Assembly: GCF_021325795.1 (NCBI RefSeq)
Contig: NZ_JAHPZX010000005.1
Coordinates: forward strand, 227,587-291,586
Origin: Bordetella sp. LUAb4
GTDB taxonomy: Bacteria > Pseudomonadota > Gammaproteobacteria > Burkholderiales > Burkholderiaceae_B
Direction of reading: 5' to 3'
DNA length: 64,000 nt
Shown here: one piece after another, positions 47,624 through 56,703 of the stretch
Layout of the letters: the number at the start of each line of letters is the position of its first letter
Position numbering within the stretch: position 1 is the stretch's first letter
Translations under genes and position numbers: made by a program
The notes under the pieces: generated by a model
The model's database searches: none
Told to the model about the DNA's origin: nothing
Seen by the model: only the letters and a program-made list of their open reading frames with translations

Positions 47624-48619
47624 ATGGGCCTTCGCAGAAATGGAGTTGGTTTGGTGGTCGTGGCGGGGTGCGCATTTCCCTTGGCTGCGATGCCTTTTGA
47701 TAGGGTGATTGAAGTGTTTCCAAAGCGTCCTATAACGTTGGTCGTCGGGTACCCTCCCGGAGATTCTCCCGATCTCATTGCTCGCGAGTTAGCTGTAATG
47801 ATGGGCGAGGAGCTAGGCCAGAAGGTGATCATTTCCAATAGGCCTGGCGCTGTTGGAAATATTGCGGCGGCTGCGGTCGCGAAGTCGGATCCAGACGGAT
47901 ATACGGTGTACCTGGCAACGCGGGCAGTAGCGCTTCATAAGGCGATGTTCAAGCAGATCAAGTTCGACTTTGCCAAGGACCTGGCTCCCATTGGCATGGT
48001 CGTGCGCATTCCCTTTGTTCTTGTCGCAGGAAAACATGTTCCTGCAACGACGTTTCAGGAAGCGATCACATTGGTGAGTGCGAATCCTGGAAAGTACACG
48101 TGCGCATCAGGCGGATTGGGCGCGACTAGTCATCTCATTTGCGAGGCGCTCAAGGATCAGGCGGGTTTGCCTTGGACTCACATCCCCTACTCGGGCAGTG
48201 TTGCAGCGCTGGTGGATCTGTTGGGCGGTCGCGCCGATTTCACTATTGCGGCAGTATCGGCTGCATTGCCCCACATCGCCGCGGGCAGTCTTCGCCCGTT
48301 AGTTGCGTTCTCGGATGGACGTATTCCCGCAATTGAAGGAGTACCCAACATCGAAGAGCTTGGGTTCGAAGATATCAGCGCACAAGGTTGGTGCGCCCTT
48401 ATGGCCCCGACTGGTACGCCATTGCATGCGATCACTCGCCTGAATCGGTCTCTCAACATAGCGCTGTCCAGTGAAGATGTCCGGCGAAAGCTCGTCGCTC
48501 ACGGGTACGTCCTACCGAGTCCAGCTAACACGCCCGAAGCATTGGATATGTTTCTTATGAAAGATACAGCGGAGTGGAGTGAGGTGTTGCAGCAGAGGCA
48601 GATTCAGGGGCTTCAGTAG
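47624..48619 (+). CDS. TTT-system substrate-binding protein (Bug family), array member 2
   Basis: 331 residues. The signal peptide starts MGLRRNGVGLVVVAGCAF. The mature part opens VFPKRPITLVVGYPPGDSPD, followed by VIISNRPGAVGN and KSDPDGYTVYLATRA, with C-terminal LPSPANTPEALDMFL. ATG 47624 is chosen because aggag precedes it and the N-terminus matches members 3 and 4; the frame is open to 47507. A terminator follows. Local GC and codon use are less GC-rich than in the core genes. The ligand is unknown. Confidence 0.92.
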   Translation: MGLRRNGVGLVVVAGCAFPLAAMPFDRVIEVFPKRPITLVVGYPPGDSPDLIARELAVMMGEELGQKVIISNRPGAVGNIAAAAVAKSDPDGYTVYLATRAVALHKAMFKQIKFDFAKDLAPIGMVVRIPFVLVAGKHVPATTFQEAITLVSANPGKYTCASGGLGATSHLICEALKDQAGLPWTHIPYSGSVAALVDLLGGRADFTIAAVSAALPHIAAGSLRPLVAFSDGRIPAIEGVPNIEELGFEDISAQGWCALMAPTGTPLHAITRLNRSLNIALSSEDVRRKLVAHGYVLPSPANTPEALDMFLMKDTAEWSEVLQQRQIQGLQ

Positions 48620-48644
48620 CAGCAGGTCTGGAGCTGGAAGGACG

Positions 48645-48675
48645 AAGCCGGCGCTTTATGCGCCGGCTTTTTTTG
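48645..48675 (+). terminator. Terminator after array member 2
   Basis: A perfect 10-bp stem, aagccggcgc / gcgccggctt (48645-48654, 48660-48669), with a 5-base loop and seven T residues. The remaining non-coding sequence to 48816 shows nothing else. Confidence 0.92.
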
Positions 48676-48816
48676 GCGTGGCTTTTTTCCTTGGTTACGT
48701 CGGGCGAAGGGCCGCTGCGTGCCCGGCGTAGGCCTCGTGTAGGCCTTGTGCGCGTCTGGCGCAGGAGGGTGGAAAACGATGCCAGGAAGCCGCTCGGCGT
48801 TAGTTCGAAGCTGTCT

Positions 48817-48947
48817 CGAATCAACTGTTATGGGAGCAGTTTTTTTCCTGTTTGGCGGAACCCGCATGCCATGTCTCCCTACTCAGCAGTAATTGTCGCG
48901 CGCTGCATGATTCTTGTTTTCGACGATAGAGATAAAGGAGATCGAAG
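48817..48947 (+). repeat. Bug leader block, copy B
   Basis: This is the second copy of 47494-47623, with the shared words cgaatcaactgttatg, ctactcagcagtaattgtcgcgcgctgc and ttcgacgata before the ribosome-binding site. A shorter copy of the last 30 bases lies at 49967-49996 and a decayed one near 56766-56827. Confidence 0.8.
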
Positions 48948-49943
48948 ATGGGCCTTTGCAGGAAAGGACTGGGTTTGTTGATCGTGGTAGGGAGCACCTT
49001 CCCTCTCGCCGCGATGTCTACCGATGTGGAAATTGAAGTGTATCCAAAGCGTCCTATAACGTTGGTCGTGGGGTTTGCTCCAGGAGATGCGGCGGATGTC
49101 GTCGCCCGACAGCTGGCGCTCCAGATGAGTGAGGATCTAGGTCAAAAGGTTGTCGTCACTAATCGTCCTGGTGCTGCGGGGAATATCGGCGCGGCGTCGG
49201 TCGCGAAGGCCGAACCAGATGGTTATACGATCTTCATGGCGGTCAGGCCGGTGGCACTTCACAAGGTCATGTACCAGCAAGTCGCATACGACTTCTCCGC
49301 AGATCTCGTTCCGGTTGGCATGGTCGTCAGGGTTCCTTATGTCCTCGTCATGGGCAAGCACGTGGATGCCACGACTCTGCGGGAGGCGATCGCATTGACT
49401 GGTGAAAATCCTGGGAAGTACACCTGTGCATCCGGCGGCCTGGGGTCGACAAATCATCTCATCTGCGAGGCATTGAAGGATAAGGCTGGGATGCCCTGGG
49501 TGCATGTCCCGTATTCCGGAAGTGCGGCGGCATTGACCGATGTGTTGGGCGGTCGCGCGGACTTCGCCGTCGCGGCGGTTACGGCGGCTTTGCCGCATAT
49601 TGCCGCCGAAAGTGTTCGGCCGTTGGCGGTGTTCTCTGATGGTCGTGTCCCGACCATATCCAACGTGCCAAACATAGACGAGTTCGGATTCGCGGAGATC
49701 AGTGCGCACGGCTGGTGTGCGCTGGTAGCTCCAACGGGAACGCCTTCGCATGCGATCACCCGCTTGAATCGATCGCTTAATACGGCGCTCGCCAATGTCG
49801 AAATCAGAAAAAAACTTGTTCGACTTGGCTATGTCTTACCGAGTCCGGCAAACACGCCGGAAGCACTTGAGGGCTTCCTTAAAGAAGATACAGAGACTTG
49901 GACCGATGTCTTGCGAGAGGTGCAGACGAGAGCGCTCCAATAG
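48948..49943 (+). CDS. TTT-system substrate-binding protein (Bug family), array member 3
   Basis: 331 residues. The signal peptide MGLCRKGLGLLIVVGSTF is followed by VYPKRPITLVVGFAPGDAAD, VVVTNRPGAAGN and KAEPDGYTIFMAVRP. The C-terminal lobe is LGYVLPSPANTPEALEGFL. Its first 40 codons are nearly identical to those of member 4, whereas the rest has diverged, so the two 5' ends were probably homogenised by recombination. It is most similar overall to member 2. Ligand and partner membrane subunits are unknown. Confidence 0.93.
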   Translation: MGLCRKGLGLLIVVGSTFPLAAMSTDVEIEVYPKRPITLVVGFAPGDAADVVARQLALQMSEDLGQKVVVTNRPGAAGNIGAASVAKAEPDGYTIFMAVRPVALHKVMYQQVAYDFSADLVPVGMVVRVPYVLVMGKHVDATTLREAIALTGENPGKYTCASGGLGSTNHLICEALKDKAGMPWVHVPYSGSAAALTDVLGGRADFAVAAVTAALPHIAAESVRPLAVFSDGRVPTISNVPNIDEFGFAEISAHGWCALVAPTGTPSHAITRLNRSLNTALANVEIRKKLVRLGYVLPSPANTPEALEGFLKEDTETWTDVLREVQTRALQ

Positions 49944-49996
49944 CTTTCGGCGAACCGGAGGCTTCTGTTTCGGTGATAGAGATAAGGAGATCGAAG

Positions 49997-50995
49997 ATGG
50001 GCCTTTGCAGGAAAGGACTGGGTTTGTTGATCGTGGTGGGGAGCACCTTCCCCCTGGCCGCGATGTCTACCGATGTGGAAATTGAAGTGTATCCAAAGCG
50101 CCCTATAACGTTGGTCGTGGGGTTTCCTCCTGGCGATGGCGCAGACATCATTGCCCGTCATTTGGCAATGTATATGTCGAACGATTTGGGGCAGAGAGTC
50201 ATCGTCGAAAATCGACCCGGTGCGGGTGGGAATATCGCTGCCGCATCCGTGGCCAGGGCCAAGGCAGACGGATACACCATCTTCGTCGCGGCACGGCCCA
50301 TCGCGCTGCATAAGACTTTGTACAGAGAAGTCGACTACGACTTTTCGCGGGATTTCACACCCGTTGGAATCATCGTCAGTGTTCCCTATGTCTTGGTCAT
50401 GGGAAAGCATGTTGCCGCGACGACCTTGCAAGAGGCTTTTGCCCAGGCGACCAGGAACCCCGGGGCAATGACCTGCGGTTCCGGTGGAATCGGGACAACC
50501 TCTCATCTGCTGTGCGAGGAGCTGCGGGAGAAAGCTGGCCTGCCTTGGGTGCATGTCCCATATGCTGGCAATGCGGCCGCGCTGTTGGATGTCGCGGGTG
50601 GGCGAGTCGACTTCGCTGTCGTTTCAGTCCCTGCGGCACTACCGTTTATTAAGGCGGACACTGTGCGAACCATGGCGGTATTGGGACGGGATAAAGTTTC
50701 GGTCATCCCGTCGGTCCCAGGCCTCGATAAATTTGGGATCCGAAATATTCATGATCAAAGCTGGTGCGCGGTTGTCGCTCCGACGGGCACTCCCACCCAT
50801 GCTATTGCTCGTTTGAATCGATCCATTAACGCGGCGCTGTCTAACGCCGAAGTCCGAAAGAAGATCGTGGGCCTTGGGTATGTGCTCCCATCAGGGAGGA
50901 ATACGGCCGAGGCCCTTGAGGTTTTCATCGACGAGGACACAGAGAAGTGGACCGATATCTTGAGGGAAAGGCAGGTTGGTCAGACGGTGCCCTGA
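49997..50995 (+). CDS. TTT-system substrate-binding protein (Bug family), array member 4
   Basis: 332 residues. It has the same signal peptide sequence as member 3 (MGLCRKGLGLLIVVGSTF). After VVGFPPGDGADIIARHLAMY it diverges, with VIVENRPGAGGNIAA, DFSRDFTPVGIIVSVPYVLV and C-terminal LGYVLPSGRNTAEALEVF. ATG 49997 follows aaggagatcgaag; the frame extends back to 49898 inside the end of member 3, which is not a plausible start. It lies 53 bases after member 3, so the two may share a transcript. Confidence 0.93.
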   Translation: MGLCRKGLGLLIVVGSTFPLAAMSTDVEIEVYPKRPITLVVGFPPGDGADIIARHLAMYMSNDLGQRVIVENRPGAGGNIAAASVARAKADGYTIFVAARPIALHKTLYREVDYDFSRDFTPVGIIVSVPYVLVMGKHVAATTLQEAFAQATRNPGAMTCGSGGIGTTSHLLCEELREKAGLPWVHVPYAGNAAALLDVAGGRVDFAVVSVPAALPFIKADTVRTMAVLGRDKVSVIPSVPGLDKFGIRNIHDQSWCAVVAPTGTPTHAIARLNRSINAALSNAEVRKKIVGLGYVLPSGRNTAEALEVFIDEDTEKWTDILRERQVGQTVP

Positions 50996-51147
50996 TGGCA
51001 GCTGGAGACTTCTTTGCCCGTCACGCCGCGAGAAGAGCGGCGGCAGGAGAAGTGTCTCGCTTCAATGCCTCGATAACCCTTAATCATTGGCTGCCTCGCG
51101 TGGCAGTGAATTTTGTTCTTGCACTTGGCGTAGTGATGAGGTCCAGA

Positions 51148-52143
51148 ATGTATTTAGGAAAACGAAGTGTAGGTGTGTTGGTAGTCGCGGGAAGCACATT
51201 TCCCTTCGCAGCGATGTCTACAGAGGTGGTGGCCGAAGTGTATCCAAAGCGTCCCATAACGTTGGTTGTTGGTTACCCGGCCGGCGGCACGGCGGATTTT
51301 ATTGCTCGTCATCTGTCTAAGCACATGACGGAAGAGTTGGGCCAGAAGGTTGTCATTGAAAATCGGGCGGGTGCCGCCGGAAACGTAGCTGCTGCGTCGG
51401 TCGCGAAGGCTGATCCGGATGGCTACACGGTCTATATGGCAGCGCGGCCCTCGGCGTTGCACAAGACGATGTACAAGGGCGTCAACTATGACTTTTCCAA
51501 GGACTTCGTCCCTATCGCGATGGTTACGAGCGTCCCCTACGTTCTGCTTGCGGCAAAGCATATTTCCGAAACGACGTTGCAAGGTGCTATTTCGCTGTCG
51601 CGCGCTAAACCCGACGGATATACCTGCGCGTCAGGAGACATCGGATCAACGCCGCACCTGATATACGAGGCCCTGCGGGAACGCACAGGTCTTCAGTGTC
51701 TGTACGTGCCGTACAAAGGGGACGTGCCGGTTTTGACTGAAATGATCGCGGGAAGGGCCGACTTTGCCATCGTCACTGCTCCGGCGGTATTGCCGCAGCT
51801 TGAATCGAATAATTTGCACGCGCTGGCCGTGTTCTCGGATAGCAGGCTGCCTGCCCTGCCGTCGGTACCTAGCGTCGCCGAGCTTGGTTATCCGGATGCA
51901 GGGGCATTGGGATGGTTTGCCATCATGGCACCGACAGGGACACCGACGCACGCCATTGCTCGGCTAAACCGTGCGATCAACCGGGCCCTTTCCAGTCAGT
52001 CTGTTCGCGAAAAACTCACGCAGCTAGGCTACACGTTCCCGTCGTCAGACAACACGCCTGAAGCACTTGAAGTGTTCCTTGAAGAAGATACCCATAGGTG
52101 GACAACAATCCTGGAGTCGCGTCAAAGCGTTGGCATCCATTAG
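51148..52143 (+). CDS. TTT-system substrate-binding protein (Bug family), array member 5
   Basis: 331 residues. The start ATG 51148 gives MYLGKRSVGVLVVAGSTF, aligning with the signal peptides of its neighbours; ATG 51136 would add four residues. The mature part is VYPKRPITLVVGYPAGGTAD, VVIENRAGAAGNVAA and KADPDGYTVYMAARP, ending LGYTFPSSDNTPEALEVFL. The GG pair in YPAGG is closer to the Bug consensus than the GD of members 1-4. About 150 bases of non-coding sequence precede it, with no clear leader copy. Confidence 0.92.
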   Translation: MYLGKRSVGVLVVAGSTFPFAAMSTEVVAEVYPKRPITLVVGYPAGGTADFIARHLSKHMTEELGQKVVIENRAGAAGNVAAASVAKADPDGYTVYMAARPSALHKTMYKGVNYDFSKDFVPIAMVTSVPYVLLAAKHISETTLQGAISLSRAKPDGYTCASGDIGSTPHLIYEALRERTGLQCLYVPYKGDVPVLTEMIAGRADFAIVTAPAVLPQLESNNLHALAVFSDSRLPALPSVPSVAELGYPDAGALGWFAIMAPTGTPTHAIARLNRAINRALSSQSVREKLTQLGYTFPSSDNTPEALEVFLEEDTHRWTTILESRQSVGIH

Positions 52144-52206
52144 CTCTCCAGTTCATCCAGTGGTTCAGAGGTCACTGATGTCTTTCCGAGCCCGAGCGCT
52201 TCAGTA

Positions 52207-53211
52207 GTGATCTTTGTCGGATGCGCGTTTACTGCGGTCACAATGCTGTTGGTAAGGTGGTCAAAAATGTCTTCAAAGCGTCCCATAATCTTGGTCGTTG
52301 ACGATCAACCCGGCTGCAGTGCCGATTTCATTGCTCGGCGGCTGGCCAGGCACATGGCGGAACAGCTCCAACTAAATGTGATCGTTGAGAACAGGGCGGA
52401 AGATGGGGAGGGCTCAAGCGCCGCGTCGATCGCCAAGGCCGCTCCAGACGGCTACACGCTGTATATGGCCTCCCGCCCGACGGTGCTAAATCAGCGGCTG
52501 CACAAGAACCGCGGCTATGACTTTGCCAGGGACTTCGCGCCAGTTGCGATGATTACTCACGTGCCTTACGTTCTAGTCACGAGTAACTATGTTCCAGGGG
52601 TGAAGATACAGGAGCTGCTTGCTCAGGATCGCTCGACTCAGTACGGTTTGGCCTGCGCCTCAGACGGTGATGTCGGCTCGACTCCGCGTCTTATCTATGA
52701 GGTCTTGCGCGAGCGCGCGGAGTTGCGTTGGCTGGATATGCCCTGCGACACGGACGCTTCCGCGTTGACGGCGGTAATCGCGGGACGAGCCAATTTCGCC
52801 ATTATCGGTGTTCCTTCAGCGGTGCCCCACCTCGGGTCGCGTGGATTGCGGGCGCTGGCCGTTTTTTCCGGCAGCAGACTACCATTTCTTCCAGTAGTTC
52901 CCAGCATCGCTGAGTTCGATCTTTCTTGTGCCGAGGCGCAAGGGTGGTTCGCGCTTGTGGTGCCAAGCAGAACCCCAACGAACTTCATTGAAAGGCTGAA
53001 TCAAGTGGTGAATAAGGCATTAGCTGGCGTGTCGGTAGGGAAGAAGCTCATGCAGCTGGGCTACACGGCTCCAGCGGCGGAAAACACGCCACAAGCGCTT
53101 GGGACGTTCATTGCGCAAGACACCGAGAGATGGGTGAGGGTGCTGGCACATCGGACGAACACGCGGAGCCCGCGGCCTGGTAAGTTCAACTCAGGCCAGG
53201 CGCAGCTCTGA
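52207..53211 (+). CDS. TTT-system substrate-binding protein-like, array member 6, probably decaying
   Basis: 334 residues from a GTG at 52207, without a good ribosome-binding site. The N-terminus (MIFVGCAFTAVTMLLVRWS) aligns only with the middle of the neighbours' signal peptides. An ATG at 52178 in a different frame would encode the missing start (MSFRARAL) but stops after nine codons, suggesting a frameshift. The ligand-site loop usually reading NRPGAxGN has become ENRAEDGEGSSAAS. The C-terminal lobe is intact (LGYTAPAAENTPQAL), with an extended tail. It is likely a pseudogene in the making or a non-exported relic. Confidence 0.7.
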   Translation: MIFVGCAFTAVTMLLVRWSKMSSKRPIILVVDDQPGCSADFIARRLARHMAEQLQLNVIVENRAEDGEGSSAASIAKAAPDGYTLYMASRPTVLNQRLHKNRGYDFARDFAPVAMITHVPYVLVTSNYVPGVKIQELLAQDRSTQYGLACASDGDVGSTPRLIYEVLRERAELRWLDMPCDTDASALTAVIAGRANFAIIGVPSAVPHLGSRGLRALAVFSGSRLPFLPVVPSIAEFDLSCAEAQGWFALVVPSRTPTNFIERLNQVVNKALAGVSVGKKLMQLGYTAPAAENTPQALGTFIAQDTERWVRVLAHRTNTRSPRPGKFNSGQAQL

Positions 53212-53261
53212 TTTCTGCCCCCCGATTCAGGCGACGACCGGGAGCTGAATCTGGTCGCATG

Positions 53262-53290
53262 CCCACCGACCCAAAGTCCCGGTCGGTGGG
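53262..53290. terminator. Hairpin between convergent array halves
   Basis: A perfect 10-bp stem, cccaccgacc (53262-53271) / ggtcggtggg (53281-53290). There is no T run on either side, so it may act as a transcript end-stabiliser rather than an intrinsic terminator. Confidence 0.5.
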
Positions 53291-53305
53291 AGGGGCAGGG
53301 AAAAG

Positions 53306-54301
53306 TCAATGTCGCACGGTTACGATGCCGCGCTCGGCTATCAAATCCGTCCAGTGCGCCGCCTCTTCACTGATCAACCGTTCCAGCGCCGCGACGCCGT
53401 TAGGTTGCCGGGGCAGAACGTAGCCGAGATCAAGTAGTTGATCGCGTAGTAGCGGTTGCGCCAGAACACGATTCAGGGCGAGGTTCAAAGTCTCGACGAC
53501 TTTCGGTGGTGTGCCCGCTGCAACCACCAAGCCAAACCAGGCATCACCATGCAGATTGACGAGACCCTTTTCCTGGAAAGTGGGAATATCAGGAGCGGTC
53601 GGTGAGCGCTCGTTGCCGGAGATAGCAATGGCCTGGACGGCACCGGAGCGGATATAGGGGAGGGCTGCCGACAGGGTGATGAAGATCATGTCGACATGGC
53701 CGCCGATGATATGAGTGAACGCCTGATCTATCTGGTTGTAGGGGATGTGCATCACTTCCATCTTCGCCGCTTGCTGAAGCTCTTCACAGAGAAGATGTCC
53801 CGTCGATCCCACGCCCGTTGAGGCGCATTTGACCGAGTTAGGATTTGCTCGCGCTCGAGCAATCAGTTCTTCCGTGGATGTGATCTTGCTTCCTCTTCCT
53901 GCAACGATGACAGTCGGTGCGGTGGCTACAAGTCCGACGGATTGCAGGTCTCGCCTCATGTCGTAGCGAGGGTGCTCCTGCAAGGCGCCGTAGGTGACGT
54001 TAGGTCTGGATGCAATGAAAAGGGTATAGCCATCAGGTACGCTTCGCGCCACGAATTCAGCAGCGATATTGCCTGTAGCGCCCGGACGATTTTCGACGAT
54101 GACGTCGACTCTCAACTCCCGGTGGAGTTCCTTCGCAAGGTGTCTGGAGATGATATCCACTCCAATGCCTTGAGATCCCCCTACAACGATGGTCACCCGT
54201 TTGTTGGGATAAACGTTTTCGACTAGTGATGCGTGGGCGCTGAATGGCATCACGCTTGCCGCCATCGAGGCGGCCCAGAGCTTACGGTGAGTGAATTGCA
54301 T
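53306..54301 (-). CDS. TTT-system substrate-binding protein (Bug family), array member 7
   Basis: 331 residues, belonging to the second subfamily with members 8 and 9. The signal peptide is MQFTHRKLWAASMAASVMPF-SAHA. The mature part has VYPNKRVTIVVGGSQGIGVD, VIVENRPGATGNIAA, VPDGYTLFIASRPNVTYGAL and the C-terminal LGYVLPRQPNGVAALERL. The subfamily differs from the + members in the GGSQGxGVDIISRH loop and in a TxxGHLLCEEL segment. ATG with aggagacagg upstream. Function: periplasmic solute capture; ligand unknown. Confidence 0.92.
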   Translation of the reverse strand: MQFTHRKLWAASMAASVMPFSAHASLVENVYPNKRVTIVVGGSQGIGVDIISRHLAKELHRELRVDVIVENRPGATGNIAAEFVARSVPDGYTLFIASRPNVTYGALQEHPRYDMRRDLQSVGLVATAPTVIVAGRGSKITSTEELIARARANPNSVKCASTGVGSTGHLLCEELQQAAKMEVMHIPYNQIDQAFTHIIGGHVDMIFITLSAALPYIRSGAVQAIAISGNERSPTAPDIPTFQEKGLVNLHGDAWFGLVVAAGTPPKVVETLNLALNRVLAQPLLRDQLLDLGYVLPRQPNGVAALERLISEEAAHWTDLIAERGIVTVRH

Positions 54302-54421
54302 ACCTGTCTCCTGCGTTCTTGCTGGTTTCGGTGTACGTCAATTGCTTCGGCTTTTGGTTGTGGCACCAAGGCACTGAGCTGGAATTTCTATAAGCAGTTT
54401 GGCTACTGAGTCGTTAGGTCG

Positions 54422-54466
54422 GATCGATGGTTGCGCTATCCGGATCCGGTAGCGCAACCATCGATC
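54422..54466. terminator. Long perfect hairpin downstream of array member 8
   Basis: A 17-bp perfect inverted repeat (54422-54438 and 54450-54466) with an 11-base loop that is itself mostly the palindrome ccggatccgg. It starts about 13 bases after the member 8 stop on the minus strand. There is no T tract. Confidence 0.6.
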
Positions 54467-54478
54467 ACCCGCTGACAG

Positions 54479-55474
54479 TCAGTGTCGTGTAGGAGCGAAT
54501 CGATATGCGGGGATCCCATCGGTCCAATGCGAAAACTCGTCGGCAATTAGTTTGTCGAATGCTTCGGGGCTGTTGGGTTGCGAAGGCAGGAGCCATCCCA
54601 GGCTGAGAAGCTCTAGCCGCAAATCTGATTTCTCGAGGACACGATTCAGTGATTTGTTCAAGCGCTTGACTCTGTCGGCCGGAGTCTTGGTCGGTGTCGT
54701 CAGACCAAACCAGGCGTCGCCGTGTCTGTTGGCAAAGCCCTCTTCGGCAAAGGTAGGGATGTCTGGCGCAGCTTGAACGCGCTCTGCGCTGGAGATCGCG
54801 ATGGCGTGTGCGACACCCGCACGTATGTAAGGTAGTGCTGCCGCCAGCGTCAGGAAGACGGTGTCAACGTGTCCGCCGAGCATGTGATTAAAGGCTTGTT
54901 CGGCATGGGTGTATGGAACGTGCATCAGCTCCACTTTCGCCTTCTGCTGTAATTCTTCGCAGAGAAGGTGTCCCGTGGATCCAATGCCGCCGGACGCACA
55001 TCTGACGGACAAAGGATGGTTTTTCGCGCGAGCGATCATCTCCGCCGTAGTCTTTATCATGGCATTTGTTCCCGCCATAACGACCGTTGGTGCCGACGCC
55101 ATCAGTCCTATGGGCTGTAGCGCTCGTCTTAAGTCATATCGCGGATGTTCCTGCAAAGCGCCATACGTAACGTTTGGTCTGGACGTTACCAGGAGCGTGT
55201 AGCCGTCCGGCATGCTCCTCGCCACATGTTCGGCCGCGATGTTGCCTGCTGCACCAGGGCGATTTTCTACGAGAACATCCACCGCCAGTTCTTGCTCCAA
55301 CTCTCTGGCAATGTGTCTAGAGATAATGTCGACTCCAGCGCCTTGAGATCCTCCTACTACCAGGGTTATCCGCCTGCTTGGATAAACGGCCTCCGTACCT
55401 GATGAATGGGCGCTGAACGGCATAACGCTGCCAGCCATCAATCCCGCCCACACCTTGCGGTTGCTGCATAGCAT
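54479..55474 (-). CDS. TTT-system substrate-binding protein (Bug family), array member 8
   Basis: 331 residues. The signal peptide is MLCSNRKVWAGLMAGSVMPF. The mature part is VYPSRRITLVVGGSQGAGVD, VLVENRPGAAGNIAA, MPDGYTLLVTSRPNVTYGAL and ends LGWLLPSQPNSPEAFDKL. It is closely related to members 7 and 9. A conserved 35-base element lies 51-85 bases upstream of its start, at exactly the same distance as in member 9. Confidence 0.93.
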   Translation of the reverse strand: MLCSNRKVWAGLMAGSVMPFSAHSSGTEAVYPSRRITLVVGGSQGAGVDIISRHIARELEQELAVDVLVENRPGAAGNIAAEHVARSMPDGYTLLVTSRPNVTYGALQEHPRYDLRRALQPIGLMASAPTVVMAGTNAMIKTTAEMIARAKNHPLSVRCASGGIGSTGHLLCEELQQKAKVELMHVPYTHAEQAFNHMLGGHVDTVFLTLAAALPYIRAGVAHAIAISSAERVQAAPDIPTFAEEGFANRHGDAWFGLTTPTKTPADRVKRLNKSLNRVLEKSDLRLELLSLGWLLPSQPNSPEAFDKLIADEFSHWTDGIPAYRFAPTRH

Positions 55475-55524
55475 TTACGTCTCCATAGTCATTGCGGTAC
55501 TCATCGGCGCACCACATGTCGGCT

Positions 55525-55559
55525 TTAGTTGACCGATGCCACAGGACGTTCCATCGAAA
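55525..55559 (-). promoter_or_regulatory. Conserved 35-base element upstream of array member 8
   Basis: It matches 56704-56738 at 33 of 35 positions and contains cgatg ... catcg dyad arms around ccacaggacgttc. Flanking sequence is less conserved, which suggests functional constraint, although recent duplication is an alternative. Confidence 0.55.
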
Positions 55560-55657
55560 TCCATGGTTGGCTCGGAGAGCGCGGGTCAAGGCGCACACGG
55601 CAACCACCGAGGCCCAAGGCGGACCTCGGTCAAGCTGCGTATTCTCTTGACGACAGT

Positions 55658-56653
55658 TCAGTGCGACCCGGGTGCGATTCGGCGTTCGGTTATCAGATCG
55701 GTCCAGTGCGCTGTTTCTTCGACGATCAACTGTTCGAACGCATCGCGACTATTGAGCTGTGAGGGAAGTACATAGCCCAGGCCCGAAAGCTGTTCGCGTA
55801 ATTGGCGCTTGGCCAGAACGCGATTGAGGGAAACGTTCAGCTTTTCGACCGCTTTTTTCGGTGTTGCCGCCGGGACCATCAATCCGAACCACGATTCGCC
55901 GTGGATGTTGTCGAGCCCTTCTTCTTGGAAGGTAGGAATGCCCGGGGCCGACGGTGCTCGTTCATTGCCCGCAATCGCAATAGCCTGCACGGCGCCCGCG
56001 CGTATATAGGGGAGGGCAGCGGGTAGCGAAATGAAAATCGCATCGACATGGCCGCCCAGGATATGGGTGAAGGCTTGATCAGTGTACGTATACGGAACAT
56101 GCACCATTTCTACTTTTGCTTCTTGTTGAAACTCTTCACAGAGTAGGTGCCCCGTGGACCCCACGCCAGATGACGCACATCTGAGTGATTGCGGTTGGGC
56201 CTTCGCCAACGCGACCATTTCTTTGGCTGTGGAGATGCTGGTATGCCTGCCCGCAACGACGACGTTCGGTACCGTAGCCATCAATCCGACTGATTGCAGG
56301 TCTTTGCGGAAGTCGTAGCGCGGTTGCTCTTGCAAGGCACCGTAAGTGACGTTGGATCGTGAAGAAACGAAGATAGTATGTCCATCAGCCATGCTCCGAG
56401 CCACGTGTTCGGCTGCGATATTGCTCGTGGCGCCAGGGCGGTTTTCCACGACGACGCTAACTCCCAATTCGAGTTCGAGCTCTTTTGCAATGTATCGGGA
56501 AAGAATGTCTACGCCGCCGCCTTGAGAGAAACCCACCACGATGGTCACCCGTTTAACGGGATACACGTCTTCCGTGTTCGACGCATGGGCGCTAAATGGC
56601 ATAACGCTTCCCGCCATCAACGCAGCCCAGACTTTGCGCTTGCTGAATTGCAT
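55658..56653 (-). CDS. TTT-system substrate-binding protein (Bug family), array member 9
   Basis: 331 residues. The signal peptide is MQFSKRKVWAALMAGSVMPF. The mature part is VYPVKRVTIVVGFSQGGGVD, VVVENRPGATSNIAA, MADGHTIFVSSRSNVTYGAL and the C-terminal LGYVLPSQLNSRDAFEQL. The QGGGVD loop is nearest to the family consensus among the minus-strand members. caggagacgtga precedes the ATG. It is the outermost minus-strand gene, divergent from the remnant at 56828 and guaB. Confidence 0.93.
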   Translation of the reverse strand: MQFSKRKVWAALMAGSVMPFSAHASNTEDVYPVKRVTIVVGFSQGGGVDILSRYIAKELELELGVSVVVENRPGATSNIAAEHVARSMADGHTIFVSSRSNVTYGALQEQPRYDFRKDLQSVGLMATVPNVVVAGRHTSISTAKEMVALAKAQPQSLRCASSGVGSTGHLLCEEFQQEAKVEMVHVPYTYTDQAFTHILGGHVDAIFISLPAALPYIRAGAVQAIAIAGNERAPSAPGIPTFQEEGLDNIHGESWFGLMVPAATPKKAVEKLNVSLNRVLAKRQLREQLSGLGYVLPSQLNSRDAFEQLIVEETAHWTDLITERRIAPGSH

Positions 56654-56703
56654 TCACGTCTCCTGATTCAATGCGGTGCTCACATGGACGCCGCATGCCC
56701 GGT

